A stretch of 64,000 nucleotides of DNA, taken from the NCBI RefSeq assembly GCF_001428435.1, contig NZ_LMSO01000001.1:1096653-1160652 (forward strand), in the 5' to 3' direction. The stretch comes from Arthrobacter sp. Soil782. GTDB taxonomy: Bacteria; Actinomycetota; Actinomycetes; Actinomycetales; Micrococcaceae. The notes under the pieces were generated by a model. That model was not told the origin of the DNA. It ran no database searches and saw only the letters and a list, made by a program, of their open reading frames with translations. Shown here one piece after another: positions 28,113 to 36,823 of this stretch (positions are counted from its first letter, which is position 1; each line of letters opens with the position of its first letter). A program made the position numbers and the translations under genes.

Positions 28113-28257
28113 CTCAGGGGGAGTACTGCCATCGGGTTCAGCAGGTCTTGCCTCACACCGGGGACTTCCTCATGCGCCCAGTGTGGCACTCGCCGGCCCT
28201 AGTACACAGGCCTGCCGGGCGGTACGTTGAGAACACCCGTCAACGAAAGGTTGTGTC

Positions 28258-28428
28258 ATGAGCGAGAACCCCACCAGCGACGAAATTGACCACACTGACG
28301 ACGAAAAGCTGGAGCAGGACGCCGAGCAGGCTGCCGGCAAGGCTGATTCCGAGAGCGGTGGCGGTTACGGCGGCCCGGGTCCGGAGAGCGAGTCCGGCGG
28401 AAGCGAGGCCGGCGGCAACGGCTCCTGA
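28258..28428 (+). CDS. Small acidic Gly/Ser/Glu-rich protein (56 residues)
   Basis: An ATG at 28258 opens a 56-codon frame: MSENPTSDEIDHTDDEKLEQ, then DAEQAAGKADSESGGGYGG, then a Gly/Glu/Ser-rich tail. It is strongly acidic, without hydrophobic core, and probably disordered. GAAAGG lies 7 bases before the start, and TACGTT at 28223–28228 is a plausible -10. A terminator follows directly, which supports a real transcript. I do not recognise the family. Confidence 0.65.
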   Translation: MSENPTSDEIDHTDDEKLEQDAEQAAGKADSESGGGYGGPGPESESGGSEAGGNGS

Positions 28429-28439
28429 AACCTTAAGCG

Positions 28440-28476
28440 ACGACGGCGCCCTCCTGCGAGAGCAGGGCGCCGTCGT
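28440..28476. terminator. Bidirectional hairpin terminator built from inverted GACGACGGC-type copies
   Basis: A perfect 13-bp stem (ACGACGGCGCCCT at 28440–28452 and its complement at 28464–28476) closes an 11-base loop. It sits between the convergent 56-residue gene and the POT transporter gene. No long T-run follows. The left arm belongs to an exact copy of the dispersed CGACGACGGCG motif, the right arm to a near copy. Confidence 0.75.
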
Positions 28477-28491
28477 GGTTCGCTGTAGCGC

Positions 28492-29958
28492 CTAGCGGAC
28501 GCCGCTCATCAGTTTCTTGATGGCGGGCGTAGCCAGCGCAAGGGCTATGCCGAGCACGATTGCCGTGATGCCGCTGAAGGAGAAGTACGGCACCTCGTTG
28601 TCCTGGTTGTAATATCCCGCCAGAATGCCGGCCACCGTCGTTCCCAGCGAGATCGAAAGGAAGAACAGGGCCACCATCTGGGTTCGGAAGGCACTCGGCG
28701 CAAGCTTCGTTGCAACCGAGAGCCCGATCGGCGACAGGAACAACTCCGCCCAGGTGAAGAACAGCAGGATGACCACGAGCGCCATCAGCGGGGTGCTGTT
28801 CGGGCCGCCGCCGGAGAACGGGATGAACAGCAGGAACGCGAGGCCCATGAACACGAGGCCGAGAGCGAACTTCAACGGTGATGACGGCTGCCGGTTTCCG
28901 AGCTTCGTCCACAGCGCAGCGAATACGGCGGCGAAGATGATGATGAAGATCGGGTTGATCGACTGCACAAAGCTCGGCGGCATGATCCAGCCGAACAGGT
29001 TGCGGTCCAGGCTGCGGTCCGCGTAAATCGCAACGACGGTGAACTGCTGCTGAAACAGCCCCCAGAACGCAGCGCTCGCAATGAACAGCGGAATGAAGGA
29101 GTACACCCGCTTGCGCTCGATGGCGTTAACGCGCTTGCTGCGCAGGATCACCGTGAAATAGGCGATCGACGCCGCGATGGCGACGTACGCCATGGTTTGG
29201 GCGAGATTCGCCGGGGTAACCAGGCCGGTGGTGAAGGCAAGGATGATCACGATGACGCCGGCCGCAGCAATCAGCCCCATTCGCGCAAGCCGGCCGGACG
29301 GCAGCGGGTTGGTCACCGCGTGGGCTGTCTCCGGCAGGTTCTTGCGGGTCAGCGCGTACTGAGTCAGGCCGATCGCCATGCCGACTGCCGCGAGACCGAA
29401 GCCGTAGTGGAATCCGAACTCCGTCCAGGCCAGGCCCGTCAGCAGTGGACCGATGAGGGCGCCGATGTTTATGCCCATGTAGAAGATGGAGAAACCGGCG
29501 TCGCGCCGCTCATCACCCTCGGCGTAGAGGGTGCCAACCAGCGAGGTCGCGTTGGCTTTCAGCCCACCGGAACCGACACCGACGAGGACCAGACCCACCG
29601 CAAGGCCGATTCCGCCCGGCAGCAGCGCCAGCGCTATGTGGCCGAACATGATCATGATGGCGGAATAGAAGAGGACCTTTTCGGACCCCATGACCCGGTC
29701 AGCCAGCCAGGCTCCAAGGATGGTCGAGAGGTAGACCCCGCCGCCGTAGGCGCCCACCAGGCCGGTGGCGATCCCCTGATCGATGCCGAGGCCGCCGTCG
29801 GCCACGGAGTAGTACATGTAGTAGAGGAGGATTCCCTGCATGCCGTAGAAGGAGAAGCGCTCCCAGAGTTCTACGCTGAACAGGTTGGCAAGCATTCGGG
29901 GGTGACCCAGAAATGTTTTGCCCTCCGTTGTGGCTTTGTCGTTGTGAGTTGTGCTCAT
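28492..29958 (-). CDS. POT/PTR-family peptide transporter
   Basis: A 488-residue proton-coupled oligopeptide transporter of the major facilitator superfamily. Early motifs are ELWERFSFYGMQGILLYYMY with the ExxER proton-coupling signature, and FYMGINIGALIGPLL, the PTR2 signature. About fourteen membrane segments are visible and the length matches DtpT-like carriers. It imports di- and tripeptides. The ATG at 29956–29958 lies 22 bases downstream (in the gene's direction) of a perfect inverted repeat that may regulate it. The amidase gene lies upstream on the same strand. Confidence 0.95.
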   Translation of the reverse strand: MSTTHNDKATTEGKTFLGHPRMLANLFSVELWERFSFYGMQGILLYYMYYSVADGGLGIDQGIATGLVGAYGGGVYLSTILGAWLADRVMGSEKVLFYSAIMIMFGHIALALLPGGIGLAVGLVLVGVGSGGLKANATSLVGTLYAEGDERRDAGFSIFYMGINIGALIGPLLTGLAWTEFGFHYGFGLAAVGMAIGLTQYALTRKNLPETAHAVTNPLPSGRLARMGLIAAAGVIVIILAFTTGLVTPANLAQTMAYVAIAASIAYFTVILRSKRVNAIERKRVYSFIPLFIASAAFWGLFQQQFTVVAIYADRSLDRNLFGWIMPPSFVQSINPIFIIIFAAVFAALWTKLGNRQPSSPLKFALGLVFMGLAFLLFIPFSGGGPNSTPLMALVVILLFFTWAELFLSPIGLSVATKLAPSAFRTQMVALFFLSISLGTTVAGILAGYYNQDNEVPYFSFSGITAIVLGIALALATPAIKKLMSGVR

Positions 29959-29980
29959 TCACTCCATGATGCCAGTCACG

Positions 29981-30002
29981 TTTTGGACTGTCATATCCAA
30001 AA
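29981..30002 (-). promoter_or_regulatory. Inverted repeat upstream of the POT transporter
   Basis: TTTTGGA and TCCAAAA flank an 8-base centre, in the 60-base gap between amidase stop and transporter start. On the minus strand the centre contains TATGAC, a possible -10, so the repeat may be an operator over the promoter. A second imperfectly placed pair, CGAACA/TGTTCG (30005–30027), overlaps the amidase stop. A weak terminator is the alternative. Confidence 0.35.
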
Positions 30003-30018
30003 TGCGAACAAACAGTTA

Positions 30019-31425
30019 TTATGTTCGGTTTTGGCCAGTGCGGAGGTGTTCCTCAAGCTGAGCTGACACGGTGAGGAGGTCCGCCTCAGCGCTGGGCCTT
30101 CCGATGAGCTGGATGCTCATGGAGAGTCCCTCAGCCGTGGTGAACACCGGCACCGAGATGGCAGGCAACCCGCACACGTTCACCATCGACGTGTAGGGCG
30201 AGTACTGGCATTGGCGCAGATAGTCGGTGTCAGCATCCGCATCGGTGTACCAGCCGATTGGACGCGGGACCATGCCGAGAGCCGGCGTCGCAATGATGTC
30301 GAAGGCGGAGTACTGCGCGATGGTGTCCTGCTCAAATTGCCGCAGGATGTCGACGGCGGAGGCAAGGTCCGTCGCAGACTTCCCTTGCGCGCGGCGCCGG
30401 AGGGTACGGGCGAGGGTCGTCAGGTCTTTTTCCCGGTCGGCCGGGATGCGTGCGACGGCCAGGCCTGCGGTCCACACCGTCTGAAAAGCTTCGTGATAGC
30501 GGGGATCGTACCGGAGGTCTGCCTCAAGGATTTCGTGACCGACGGCGCCGAGCGCATTTACCCCGGCGTCGAAACCGGCCTGCGCGGCGTCGTCGAGCTC
30601 GATGGGAAAGGCGGCGGCGAAAGGCGAGGCGGTGCTGACCCCGATCCGGAATCTACCGTCAGCCCGCAGCGCTGCGTCGAGGAATGGACCATGGGCGGCG
30701 GCGCTGGTTGCGTGGAAGTTTGGCTCGTTCACCATGGCGTCGAGGAGCAGGGCGGCATCCGCCGTCGTCCGCGCCAGCGGTCCGGCAACCACAAACTGAC
30801 CGAGATCGCTCTGGCCTGCACCGGAAGGCACCCTGCCGCGGTTGGGTTTGAGGCCGATCAGACCGGTGGCAGCGGCCGGAATCCGGACCGAGCCGCCGCC
30901 GTCCGTGCCCGGCGCAAACGGGATCAGGCCTGCCGCGACAGCCGCGGCGCTGCCGCCGGAGGAACCACCCGAGCTGAGCGCCGGATTGAGAGGATTACGC
31001 GACGGCGGCGCAACGAGATTCTCGCTGTAGCAGCTCAGACCGAACTCCGGGACCTGCGTCTTTCCCACACTGACAGCACCGGCCCGCCGGAGAACGGCGA
31101 CAAGCGGCGAGTCTGCGGCCGCCACCGTGTGCTGCAACGCTGCGCTTCCGTGTGTGGTCACAACCCCGGCGACGTCGGTCAGGTCCTTGTGCGCAAGCGG
31201 CAGGCCATGTAGCAGAGGCAGGTCCGCCCCGCTCGCCTGGCGCTGGTCAGCGCCCTCGGCTTCCGCCAGTGCCGCGTCAGCAGTCACCGTGACAAAGGCG
31301 CCCAGCTCCATATTCCGGGCGTCGATTCGGTCCAGATAATGCGTAGTGAGTTCCCGGGAGCTGAGTTCACCGCGTCGGAGGAGGTCCCGCTGTTCAAGAG
31401 CGGTCAGCTCGGAAAGGGAACTCAT
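30019..31425 (-). CDS. Amidase-signature-family amidase
   Basis: A 468-residue amidase. The Ser-cis-Ser-Lys triad is visible: the lysine in GLPLAHKDLTDVAG (~residue 78), and the serines in SGGSSGGSAAAVAAGLIPFA and GTDGGGSVRIPAAATG. The N-terminus ELTALEQRDLLRRGELSSRE is typical of this family and resembles GatA, but no gatC or gatB is adjacent and the C-terminal half differs, so it is probably a stand-alone amidase of unknown substrate. ATG at 31423–31425 follows a GGAAGG region. A TATAGT box on the minus strand lies at 31465–31470. Confidence 0.93.
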   Translation of the reverse strand: MSSLSELTALEQRDLLRRGELSSRELTTHYLDRIDARNMELGAFVTVTADAALAEAEGADQRQASGADLPLLHGLPLAHKDLTDVAGVVTTHGSAALQHTVAAADSPLVAVLRRAGAVSVGKTQVPEFGLSCYSENLVAPPSRNPLNPALSSGGSSGGSAAAVAAGLIPFAPGTDGGGSVRIPAAATGLIGLKPNRGRVPSGAGQSDLGQFVVAGPLARTTADAALLLDAMVNEPNFHATSAAAHGPFLDAALRADGRFRIGVSTASPFAAAFPIELDDAAQAGFDAGVNALGAVGHEILEADLRYDPRYHEAFQTVWTAGLAVARIPADREKDLTTLARTLRRRAQGKSATDLASAVDILRQFEQDTIAQYSAFDIIATPALGMVPRPIGWYTDADADTDYLRQCQYSPYTSMVNVCGLPAISVPVFTTAEGLSMSIQLIGRPSAEADLLTVSAQLEEHLRTGQNRT

Positions 31426-31538
31426 GGGAGGGCCTTCCTCAGGGGTGGGGTGTCTGCGGTCCCCACTATAGGCTTGGATTCAAGGCGTACTGGAGTCGGA
31501 CTGTCGGAGTCGGACAAGGAACAGAGACGGAGCTTGCA

Positions 31539-31865
31539 GTGACCAACAGCGAAAACGTGTCCATCGACGCAATCAGCGAGGGCACCGCCGTCCTGGACGT
31601 GCGTGAGGACTATGAGTGGGAGGCCGGGCACATCGAAGGAGCCCGGCACATCCCCGTCAACGATATTCCGGCGCGGCTCGACGAGCTTGACCCGGATGAA
31701 GACCTGCACGTCATTTGCCGGACCGGCGGACGCTCGTTCCGGGTAAGCGAATGGCTGGTCGCCAACGGATACTCTGCGGTGAATGTCAGCGGCGGAATGG
31801 ACGCCTGGGTGGAGGCCTCGAGGCCGATGGTCTCTGAAACCGGTGAGGAGCCGCGCGTTCTATGA
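31539..31865 (+). CDS. Rhodanese-like domain protein
   Basis: A single rhodanese domain of 108 residues: AVLDVREDYEWEAGHIEGARHIP, and the active-site loop VICRTGGRS with catalytic C60, then GGMDAWVEA. Such proteins move sulfane sulfur; the acceptor here is unknown. GTG at 31539 has GGAG 6–10 bases upstream. The stop overlaps the pheA start (ATGA), so the two are coupled. Confidence 0.93.
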   Translation: MTNSENVSIDAISEGTAVLDVREDYEWEAGHIEGARHIPVNDIPARLDELDPDEDLHVICRTGGRSFRVSEWLVANGYSAVNVSGGMDAWVEASRPMVSETGEEPRVL

Positions 31866-32809
31866 GCTCATACGCATTTCTCGGCCCCGAGGGCACTTTC
31901 ACCGAGGCAGCGCTCCTCCAGGTGCCCGGGGCGGACAAGGCCGAGAGAGTACCCGCAGTCACGGTGAGCTCCGCTCTGGACATGGTCCGCACAGGCCGGG
32001 TGACGGCAGCGATGGTGCCCATCGAAAACTCGGTGGAGGGCGGCGTATCAGCCACCCTTGATTCGATTGCCAACGGGGACCCTCTGCGCATCATCCGGGA
32101 AATCCTCGTTCCGGTCTCCTTTGTGCTGGTGGGGCGCCCGGGGCTGGAGCTCGCCGACATCCGCTTCGTGGCAACCCACGGCCACGCCTGGGCGCAGTGC
32201 CGGGGCTGGACCGAACAGAACATTCCATCCGCGGAATACATTCCGGCGTCTTCGACGGCGGCTGCAGCCCACACCCTGCTCGACGACGGCGCCGGCCACG
32301 ATGCCGCGATCTGCTCACCTCTCGTGGCCAACCGCCTCGGCCTGCGCATCCTCGCGGAGCACATCGGTGATGTTGCCGACGCGGTGACGCGGTTCATCCT
32401 GGTCAGCAGGCCGGACACCCTGCCGGCACGGACCGGCGCGGATAAGACCACCCTGGTCATTCCCCTACCGGAAGACCACCCGGGCGCCCTGATGGAGATT
32501 CTCGATCAGTTCGCGGCACGCGGCGTCAACCTCAGCAGGATTGAATCCCGCCCCACGGGACTGTTCCTGGGGGACTACTTCTTCAGCATCGACGCGGACG
32601 GCCACGTAGCGGATGCCCGCGTTGCCGACGCCCTCCAGGGACTGCACCGCATCAGTCCGGGGCTGCGGTTCCTCGGTTCCTATGCACGCGCGGACCGGCG
32701 TGAATATGACGTTGCCCGGCATACCTCCGACCAGGCATTCCAGGCAGCGCAGGAGTGGGTTGACTCGCTGCTGCGTTCCCCCACGGTTGATCCGGAGAGC
32801 ATAGGCTAG
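31862..32809 (+). CDS. pheA: Prephenate dehydratase
   Basis: A 315-residue monofunctional enzyme that converts prephenate to phenylpyruvate for phenylalanine synthesis. The catalytic part (~1–190) shows YAFLGPEGTFTEAAL, VPIENSVEGGVSATLD, STAAAAHTL and the TRF motif in ADAVTRFILV. An ACT domain at ~205–280 (GALMEILDQFAARGVNLSRI, then ESRPTGLFLGDYFF) should bind phenylalanine for feedback control. No chorismate mutase domain is fused. It overlaps the rhodanese gene by four bases. Confidence 0.97.
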   Translation: MSSYAFLGPEGTFTEAALLQVPGADKAERVPAVTVSSALDMVRTGRVTAAMVPIENSVEGGVSATLDSIANGDPLRIIREILVPVSFVLVGRPGLELADIRFVATHGHAWAQCRGWTEQNIPSAEYIPASSTAAAAHTLLDDGAGHDAAICSPLVANRLGLRILAEHIGDVADAVTRFILVSRPDTLPARTGADKTTLVIPLPEDHPGALMEILDQFAARGVNLSRIESRPTGLFLGDYFFSIDADGHVADARVADALQGLHRISPGLRFLGSYARADRREYDVARHTSDQAFQAAQEWVDSLLRSPTVDPESIG

Positions 32810-32842
32810 GTCTTCCCTGCAGGCGGTATCAGAGGAGGCGGC

Positions 32843-33814
32843 GTGCCACGACTTCGACGCAGTGACTGCAACAAGCCCGGTTACACCCGCCGTCGCCACG
32901 GAAAGGGCTTCAGTTACCGCAACCAGCAGGGTGAGCCGCTGGAACGCGATGAACTTGAGCGGATCAAAGACCTGGTCATTCCGCCGGCGTGGCGTGATGT
33001 GTGGATCAGCCCCTATCCCAATGGCCATATCCAGGCGCTAGGCACAGACGACGCCGGTCGGCGGCAATACATCTATCACCCCGCCTGGCGGGAGAAAAAG
33101 GACCGCGAGAAGTTTGACCGGGCGCTGGATTTCGGCGAACGCCTCCCCAGCGCGCGGCGGGTCATCACACAGCACCTGCGCAGCAACGGCAGCGGCCGGG
33201 AGCGGGCCTTCGCGGCTGCGCTGCGCATTGTTGACTCCGGCGCGCTACGGATCGGATCGGCGCAGTACGCAGCCGAGAACGGTTCTTTCGGGGTGACAAC
33301 TCTGCGGGTTGAGCACGTTACGCTCAGCGGACCGGTGATTACCCTGCAGTTTCCCGGAAAGAGCGGCCAGCAGTGGGACACCACCATCGAGGACCCGGAT
33401 CTCGCCGCGGCGCTGCGCCCGATGATGCGCAGGGAAGGCGCGGACACCATGCTCGCGTACCGTGCCGCAGACGAATCCTGGCATTCCGTCGATGCGATCC
33501 AGCTCAACGAGTTCCTTCGCCAGGTCACTGGCGGAGGTTTCACGGCGAAGGATTTCCGTACCTGGCAGGCCACGGTCGTTGCAGGGATGGAGCTCGCGCG
33601 GATGGACTTGAAGGCGACCAGCCGCACAGCCCGGCAGAAGGCGGTCGCAGCAACCATGCGCTCGGTCGCCGAGCATCTTGGCAATACCCCGGCAGTTGCG
33701 CGGAGTTCGTATGTCGACCCGCGATTGGTCGATCGTTTCATGTCCGGGGAAGTCATTCCGGTGGGAAGCTACTCGGCGTCGGAGAAGGCTGTTCGCGAGC
33801 TGCTTAAAGCGTAG
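32843..33814 (+). CDS. DNA topoisomerase IB (poxvirus/bacterial type)
   Basis: A 323-residue type IB topoisomerase that nicks and reseals one strand through a 3'-phosphotyrosine and relaxes supercoils. The N-terminal domain shows YTRRRHGKGFSYRNQQG and LVIPPAWRDVWISPYPNGHI. The catalytic domain includes RIVDSGALRIGS, FRTWQATVVAGMEL, and the active-site tyrosine, which I place at Y290 in ARSSYVDPRLVD. Length fits the small bacterial family. GTG at 32843 follows GAGGAGG at 32832–32838. Together with Ku/LigD and MutY it adds to the DNA-maintenance genes of the window, though not linked to them. Confidence 0.95.
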   Translation: MPRLRRSDCNKPGYTRRRHGKGFSYRNQQGEPLERDELERIKDLVIPPAWRDVWISPYPNGHIQALGTDDAGRRQYIYHPAWREKKDREKFDRALDFGERLPSARRVITQHLRSNGSGRERAFAAALRIVDSGALRIGSAQYAAENGSFGVTTLRVEHVTLSGPVITLQFPGKSGQQWDTTIEDPDLAAALRPMMRREGADTMLAYRAADESWHSVDAIQLNEFLRQVTGGGFTAKDFRTWQATVVAGMELARMDLKATSRTARQKAVAATMRSVAEHLGNTPAVARSSYVDPRLVDRFMSGEVIPVGSYSASEKAVRELLKA

Positions 33815-33900
33815 GAATCCTTTCCCACGGACCGGTTGCTAAGTAGGCTGATGGTGAGCGCCCGGCCAGTGGCGCTAATCCTTGATGAAAGGCAGGCATC

Positions 33901-34284
33901 ATGAGCGAGCAGCCACACAACAGCGAGGTCAACCCAAACAAGGGCGACGGAGCAACCTCGGACCCGAACTGGCATGGAGACGCCGGAGACCAGGGCAACG
34001 ACCTGCGTTTCGCTGAGGAGCAGCAACTCATCAACAGTCAGTCGCAGAATGATGAATCTGTCGCCGAACCGGCAGGTGGCGCTACCGGCGGCTACACCGG
34101 GGCGCAGCGCGCGGACGGCGTCGGCGAGTACACCGAAGGTCAGGATCAGCTTGACGAGGGCGAGTACACCGACAAGGACGGCACCACGGACGCAGACTCC
34201 AACATTGAGGGGGAGTACACCGATGCTGACTCCGTCCCGTCCCTCCAGGAAGGCGGCGACGCCGAGGGAACTGAGCGCCACTAG
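33901..34284 (+). CDS. Acidic hydrophilic protein with GEYT repeats
   Basis: A 127-residue, strongly acidic and probably disordered protein. It carries GGYTGAQ, GEYTEGQ, GEYTDKDG and GEYTDADS at roughly even spacing of 10–20 residues in its second half. No membrane segment or signal is seen. GAAAGG precedes the ATG by 8 bases, in a leader that resembles those of the small acidic gene at 28258 and the CsbD gene at 60102. A TAGGCT box at ~33846 is a possible -10. I cannot assign a function. Confidence 0.75.
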   Translation: MSEQPHNSEVNPNKGDGATSDPNWHGDAGDQGNDLRFAEEQQLINSQSQNDESVAEPAGGATGGYTGAQRADGVGEYTEGQDQLDEGEYTDKDGTTDADSNIEGEYTDADSVPSLQEGGDAEGTERH

Positions 34285-34292
34285 CAGCGTTT

Positions 34293-35396
34293 CTACTGCG
34301 CAGGCGCGTCGCTGAACATTCCAGCTGATGGTCCGGTTGCCCGTCCAGGTACCCGGACCATCAGTGCGCCGGGAGCCACGCTCACGCTCAGGGAGGTCAC
34401 ATCGCCGGAGGTGTCGCCGTCGAGCTGAGTGCCCGTTGCCTCGGAGACACGGACGTCCACCCGCTTCACGCGGTGGTAGGTGATCACCGGAATGGGCCCC
34501 GCGTGCCGGAAGAGGATCTTCGCGGCGACCCACAGCCAGCCGAGTATGCTCCGCGGACTCGTAATCACAACATCGAGATAGCCGTCGTCTATTGTCGCGT
34601 CGGGGACGAAGGTGATGCCGCCGGGCAGCCGTGCGCAATTTGCGAACAGGACACTGTGCACTTTCCGCGTCTGGGCGGGCCCGCCGTCAATGCTGATCGA
34701 CATGCGTTGGCGTTTTCCAGGCAGGCTCCGCACGCCGGCTTCGCTGTAAGCCAGCCAACCGAATTTCTTCTTCAGGGCATCCTTGGTGGCAGCCACCACC
34801 ACAGCATCAAGCCCGACGCCGCCCATCACCAGGAACGTATGCTCACCGCTGACACCGGTCCGATCATTGCGGAGCTCGACACGGCCCATATCGATCCGCC
34901 GGCCAGCCCCGTGAAGCGCCTGCCTGACGCTGCGTGGCACGTCATTCACCGCAATACCGAGGTTGCGCGCCAGCAGATTACCGGTCCCCAGCGGCAGCAG
35001 TCCCAGCGCGGCATCGCTGGAAACCAGCCCGGTTGCCACGGCGCGGACGGTGCCGTCTCCGCCTGCTGCAAGAACGACGTCGTAACCTTCTGCGACAGCG
35101 CGCCGCGCCTGGGCGGCACCTGGCTCCGCAACCGTAGTCTCCAGCACCAGGGGAGGTTCCCATCCGGCGTCTGAGCAGGCCTGCTCAACCTGCTCGCGGG
35201 CGAGCGGCGCACTGAGTTTGACCGGGTTGAGGACCAACGCAACCCGCTGCTGTTCCCCGGTCACCGAAAGGGTGGGGCGCGGTTCCTCCCATTGCAGTGA
35301 GCGTTCACGGCGCAGCTTTCGAACGCCCCACCAGCTGAACGCTGACGCGGCTGCGGCGACAACCGCAAGGGCGGTGATAATCCACTCAAGGGGCAT
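34293..35396 (-). CDS. Diacylglycerol kinase-family lipid kinase
   Basis: A 367-residue protein with one N-terminal membrane segment (IITALAVVAAAASAFSWWGV) and a DAGK catalytic domain. It has ALVLNPVKLSAP, the nucleotide loop VLAAGGDGTVRAVATGL, LGLLPLGTGNLLARNLGI, and a C-terminal beta domain (DDGYLDVVITSPRSILGW). Enzymes of this family phosphorylate diacylglycerol or related lipids. A TAGTCT box lies 9 bases before the start on the minus strand and GGGGAA nearer. It diverges from serS, whose -10 is also TAGTCT. Confidence 0.92.
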   Translation of the reverse strand: MPLEWIITALAVVAAAASAFSWWGVRKLRRERSLQWEEPRPTLSVTGEQQRVALVLNPVKLSAPLAREQVEQACSDAGWEPPLVLETTVAEPGAAQARRAVAEGYDVVLAAGGDGTVRAVATGLVSSDAALGLLPLGTGNLLARNLGIAVNDVPRSVRQALHGAGRRIDMGRVELRNDRTGVSGEHTFLVMGGVGLDAVVVAATKDALKKKFGWLAYSEAGVRSLPGKRQRMSISIDGGPAQTRKVHSVLFANCARLPGGITFVPDATIDDGYLDVVITSPRSILGWLWVAAKILFRHAGPIPVITYHRVKRVDVRVSEATGTQLDGDTSGDVTSLSVSVAPGALMVRVPGRATGPSAGMFSDAPAQ

Positions 35397-35453
35397 GATT
35401 TCCCCAGACTATCCTTCAGCGCACGGGTGCCGGGTCGCGCAGATCCCATTCGG

Positions 35454-35459
35454 TAGTCT
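35454..35459 (+). promoter_or_regulatory. Candidate -10 box (TAGTCT) for serS
   Basis: TAGTCT ends 6 bases before GTG 35466. With no room for a ribosome site, serS mRNA is probably leaderless. Confidence 0.45.
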
Positions 35460-35465
35460 TGTGAG

Positions 35466-36731
35466 GTGATCGACGTAAACGAACTCCGCGACAATCCTGA
35501 AAAATTCCGCCTTTCGCAGCGTGCGCGGAAGGCCGACGAGTCTTTGGTGGATGCGATCATCGCGGCTGATTCCCGGCGTCGCGAGGCGGTCACGAGTGCG
35601 GAGTCGCTGCGGGCTGAGCAGAACTCCTTCGGCAAGCGCGTTGCCAAGGCGCAGGGTGATCAGAAGCAGGCCCTTCTTGCCGAGGTGAAGGAACTGGCGG
35701 CGTCGGTGAAGGCTGCCGCAGCGCAGGCCGAGGAAGCGAAATCCGAGGCGGACTCCCTTCTGCGTAGGCTGCCCAACGCCATTCTCGAGGGCGTGCCGGC
35801 TGGTGGCGAGGAAGACTTCGTGGTCCTTAAAACTGTAGGAGAGCCCCGGCAGTTCGATTTTGATCCGCGGGACCACCTGGAAATCGGCGAGCTGATCGGC
35901 GCGATCGACATGGAGCGCGGCGCCAAAGTTTCCGGGGCCCGCTTCTACTTCCTGAAGGGCGTAGGTGCGCGCCTGGAGCTTGCCCTGCTCAACATGGCTA
36001 TGGACCAGGCGATCAGTGCCGGGTTCACACCCATGATCACGCCCACACTGGTGCGGCCCGAGACCATGCAGGGGACCGGCTTCGATATCGCCCACGACGC
36101 GGAGATCTATCGCCTTCCGGAGGACGACCTCTACCTGACCGGCACCTCCGAAGTGGCGCTCGCCGGGTACCACTCGGATGAGATCGTGGACCTCTCGGCC
36201 GGGCCACTGCGGTATGCCGGCTGGTCCTCCTGCTACCGGAGGGAAGCCGGTTCACATGGGAAGGACACCCGGGGGATCATCCGGGTGCACCAGTTCAACA
36301 AAGTAGAGATGTTCACTTACACCACGGTTGAGGAATCCGAAGCGGAGCACGAGCGCATGCTCGCCTGGGAAGAGGAGATGCTGGCAAAGGTTGAGCTGCC
36401 CTACCGCGTCATCGACACCGCCGCCGGGGATCTCGGGATGTCAGCCGCGCGCAAGTTCGACTGCGAAGCCTGGGTGCCCACCCAGAACGCGTACCGCGAG
36501 CTCACGTCCACCTCGAACTGCACCGGCTTCCAGGCGCGGCGGCTCAACATCCGCGAACGCGTGCAGGGCGCCAAGGCTACCCGCGCCGTGGCAACTCTGA
36601 ACGGTACCCTCGCGACAACCCGGTGGATTGTCGCCATCCTTGAGCATCACCAGAACCCTGACGGCTCGGTCAACGTGCCGGCCGCACTGCGCCCATATCT
36701 CGGAGGCCTGGAGGTTCTCCCGGTCCTGTAG
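35466..36731 (+). CDS. serS: Serine–tRNA ligase
   Basis: A 421-residue class II synthetase that charges tRNA-Ser. Residues ~1–105 form the long antiparallel coiled-coil arm ([20 protein letters not shown] start). The catalytic domain has the [12 protein letters not shown] serine-site loop, motif 2 region [19 protein letters not shown] and [23 protein letters not shown], and motif 3 [17 protein letters not shown]. Length is standard. The GTG start is supported by the -10 box. Confidence 0.98.
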   Translation: MIDVNELRDNPEKFRLSQRARKADESLVDAIIAADSRRREAVTSAESLRAEQNSFGKRVAKAQGDQKQALLAEVKELAASVKAAAAQAEEAKSEADSLLRRLPNAILEGVPAGGEEDFVVLKTVGEPRQFDFDPRDHLEIGELIGAIDMERGAKVSGARFYFLKGVGARLELALLNMAMDQAISAGFTPMITPTLVRPETMQGTGFDIAHDAEIYRLPEDDLYLTGTSEVALAGYHSDEIVDLSAGPLRYAGWSSCYRREAGSHGKDTRGIIRVHQFNKVEMFTYTTVEESEAEHERMLAWEEEMLAKVELPYRVIDTAAGDLGMSAARKFDCEAWVPTQNAYRELTSTSNCTGFQARRLNIRERVQGAKATRAVATLNGTLATTRWIVAILEHHQNPDGSVNVPAALRPYLGGLEVLPVL

Positions 36732-36823
36732 AGGCAGGTTCAGCCCTCACCCGTAACCAGCCGTTGGCTTAGTTGTGATCAAAAACCTACCCGCGATTAC
36801 TGGCTTTCTGGTTCACTTTAACG

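Noticed and set aside
27867..28202. Plus-strand frame opposite the remnant gene
   Set aside because: Its translation is not protein-like compared with the minus-strand reading and it overlaps the CoA-transferase end.
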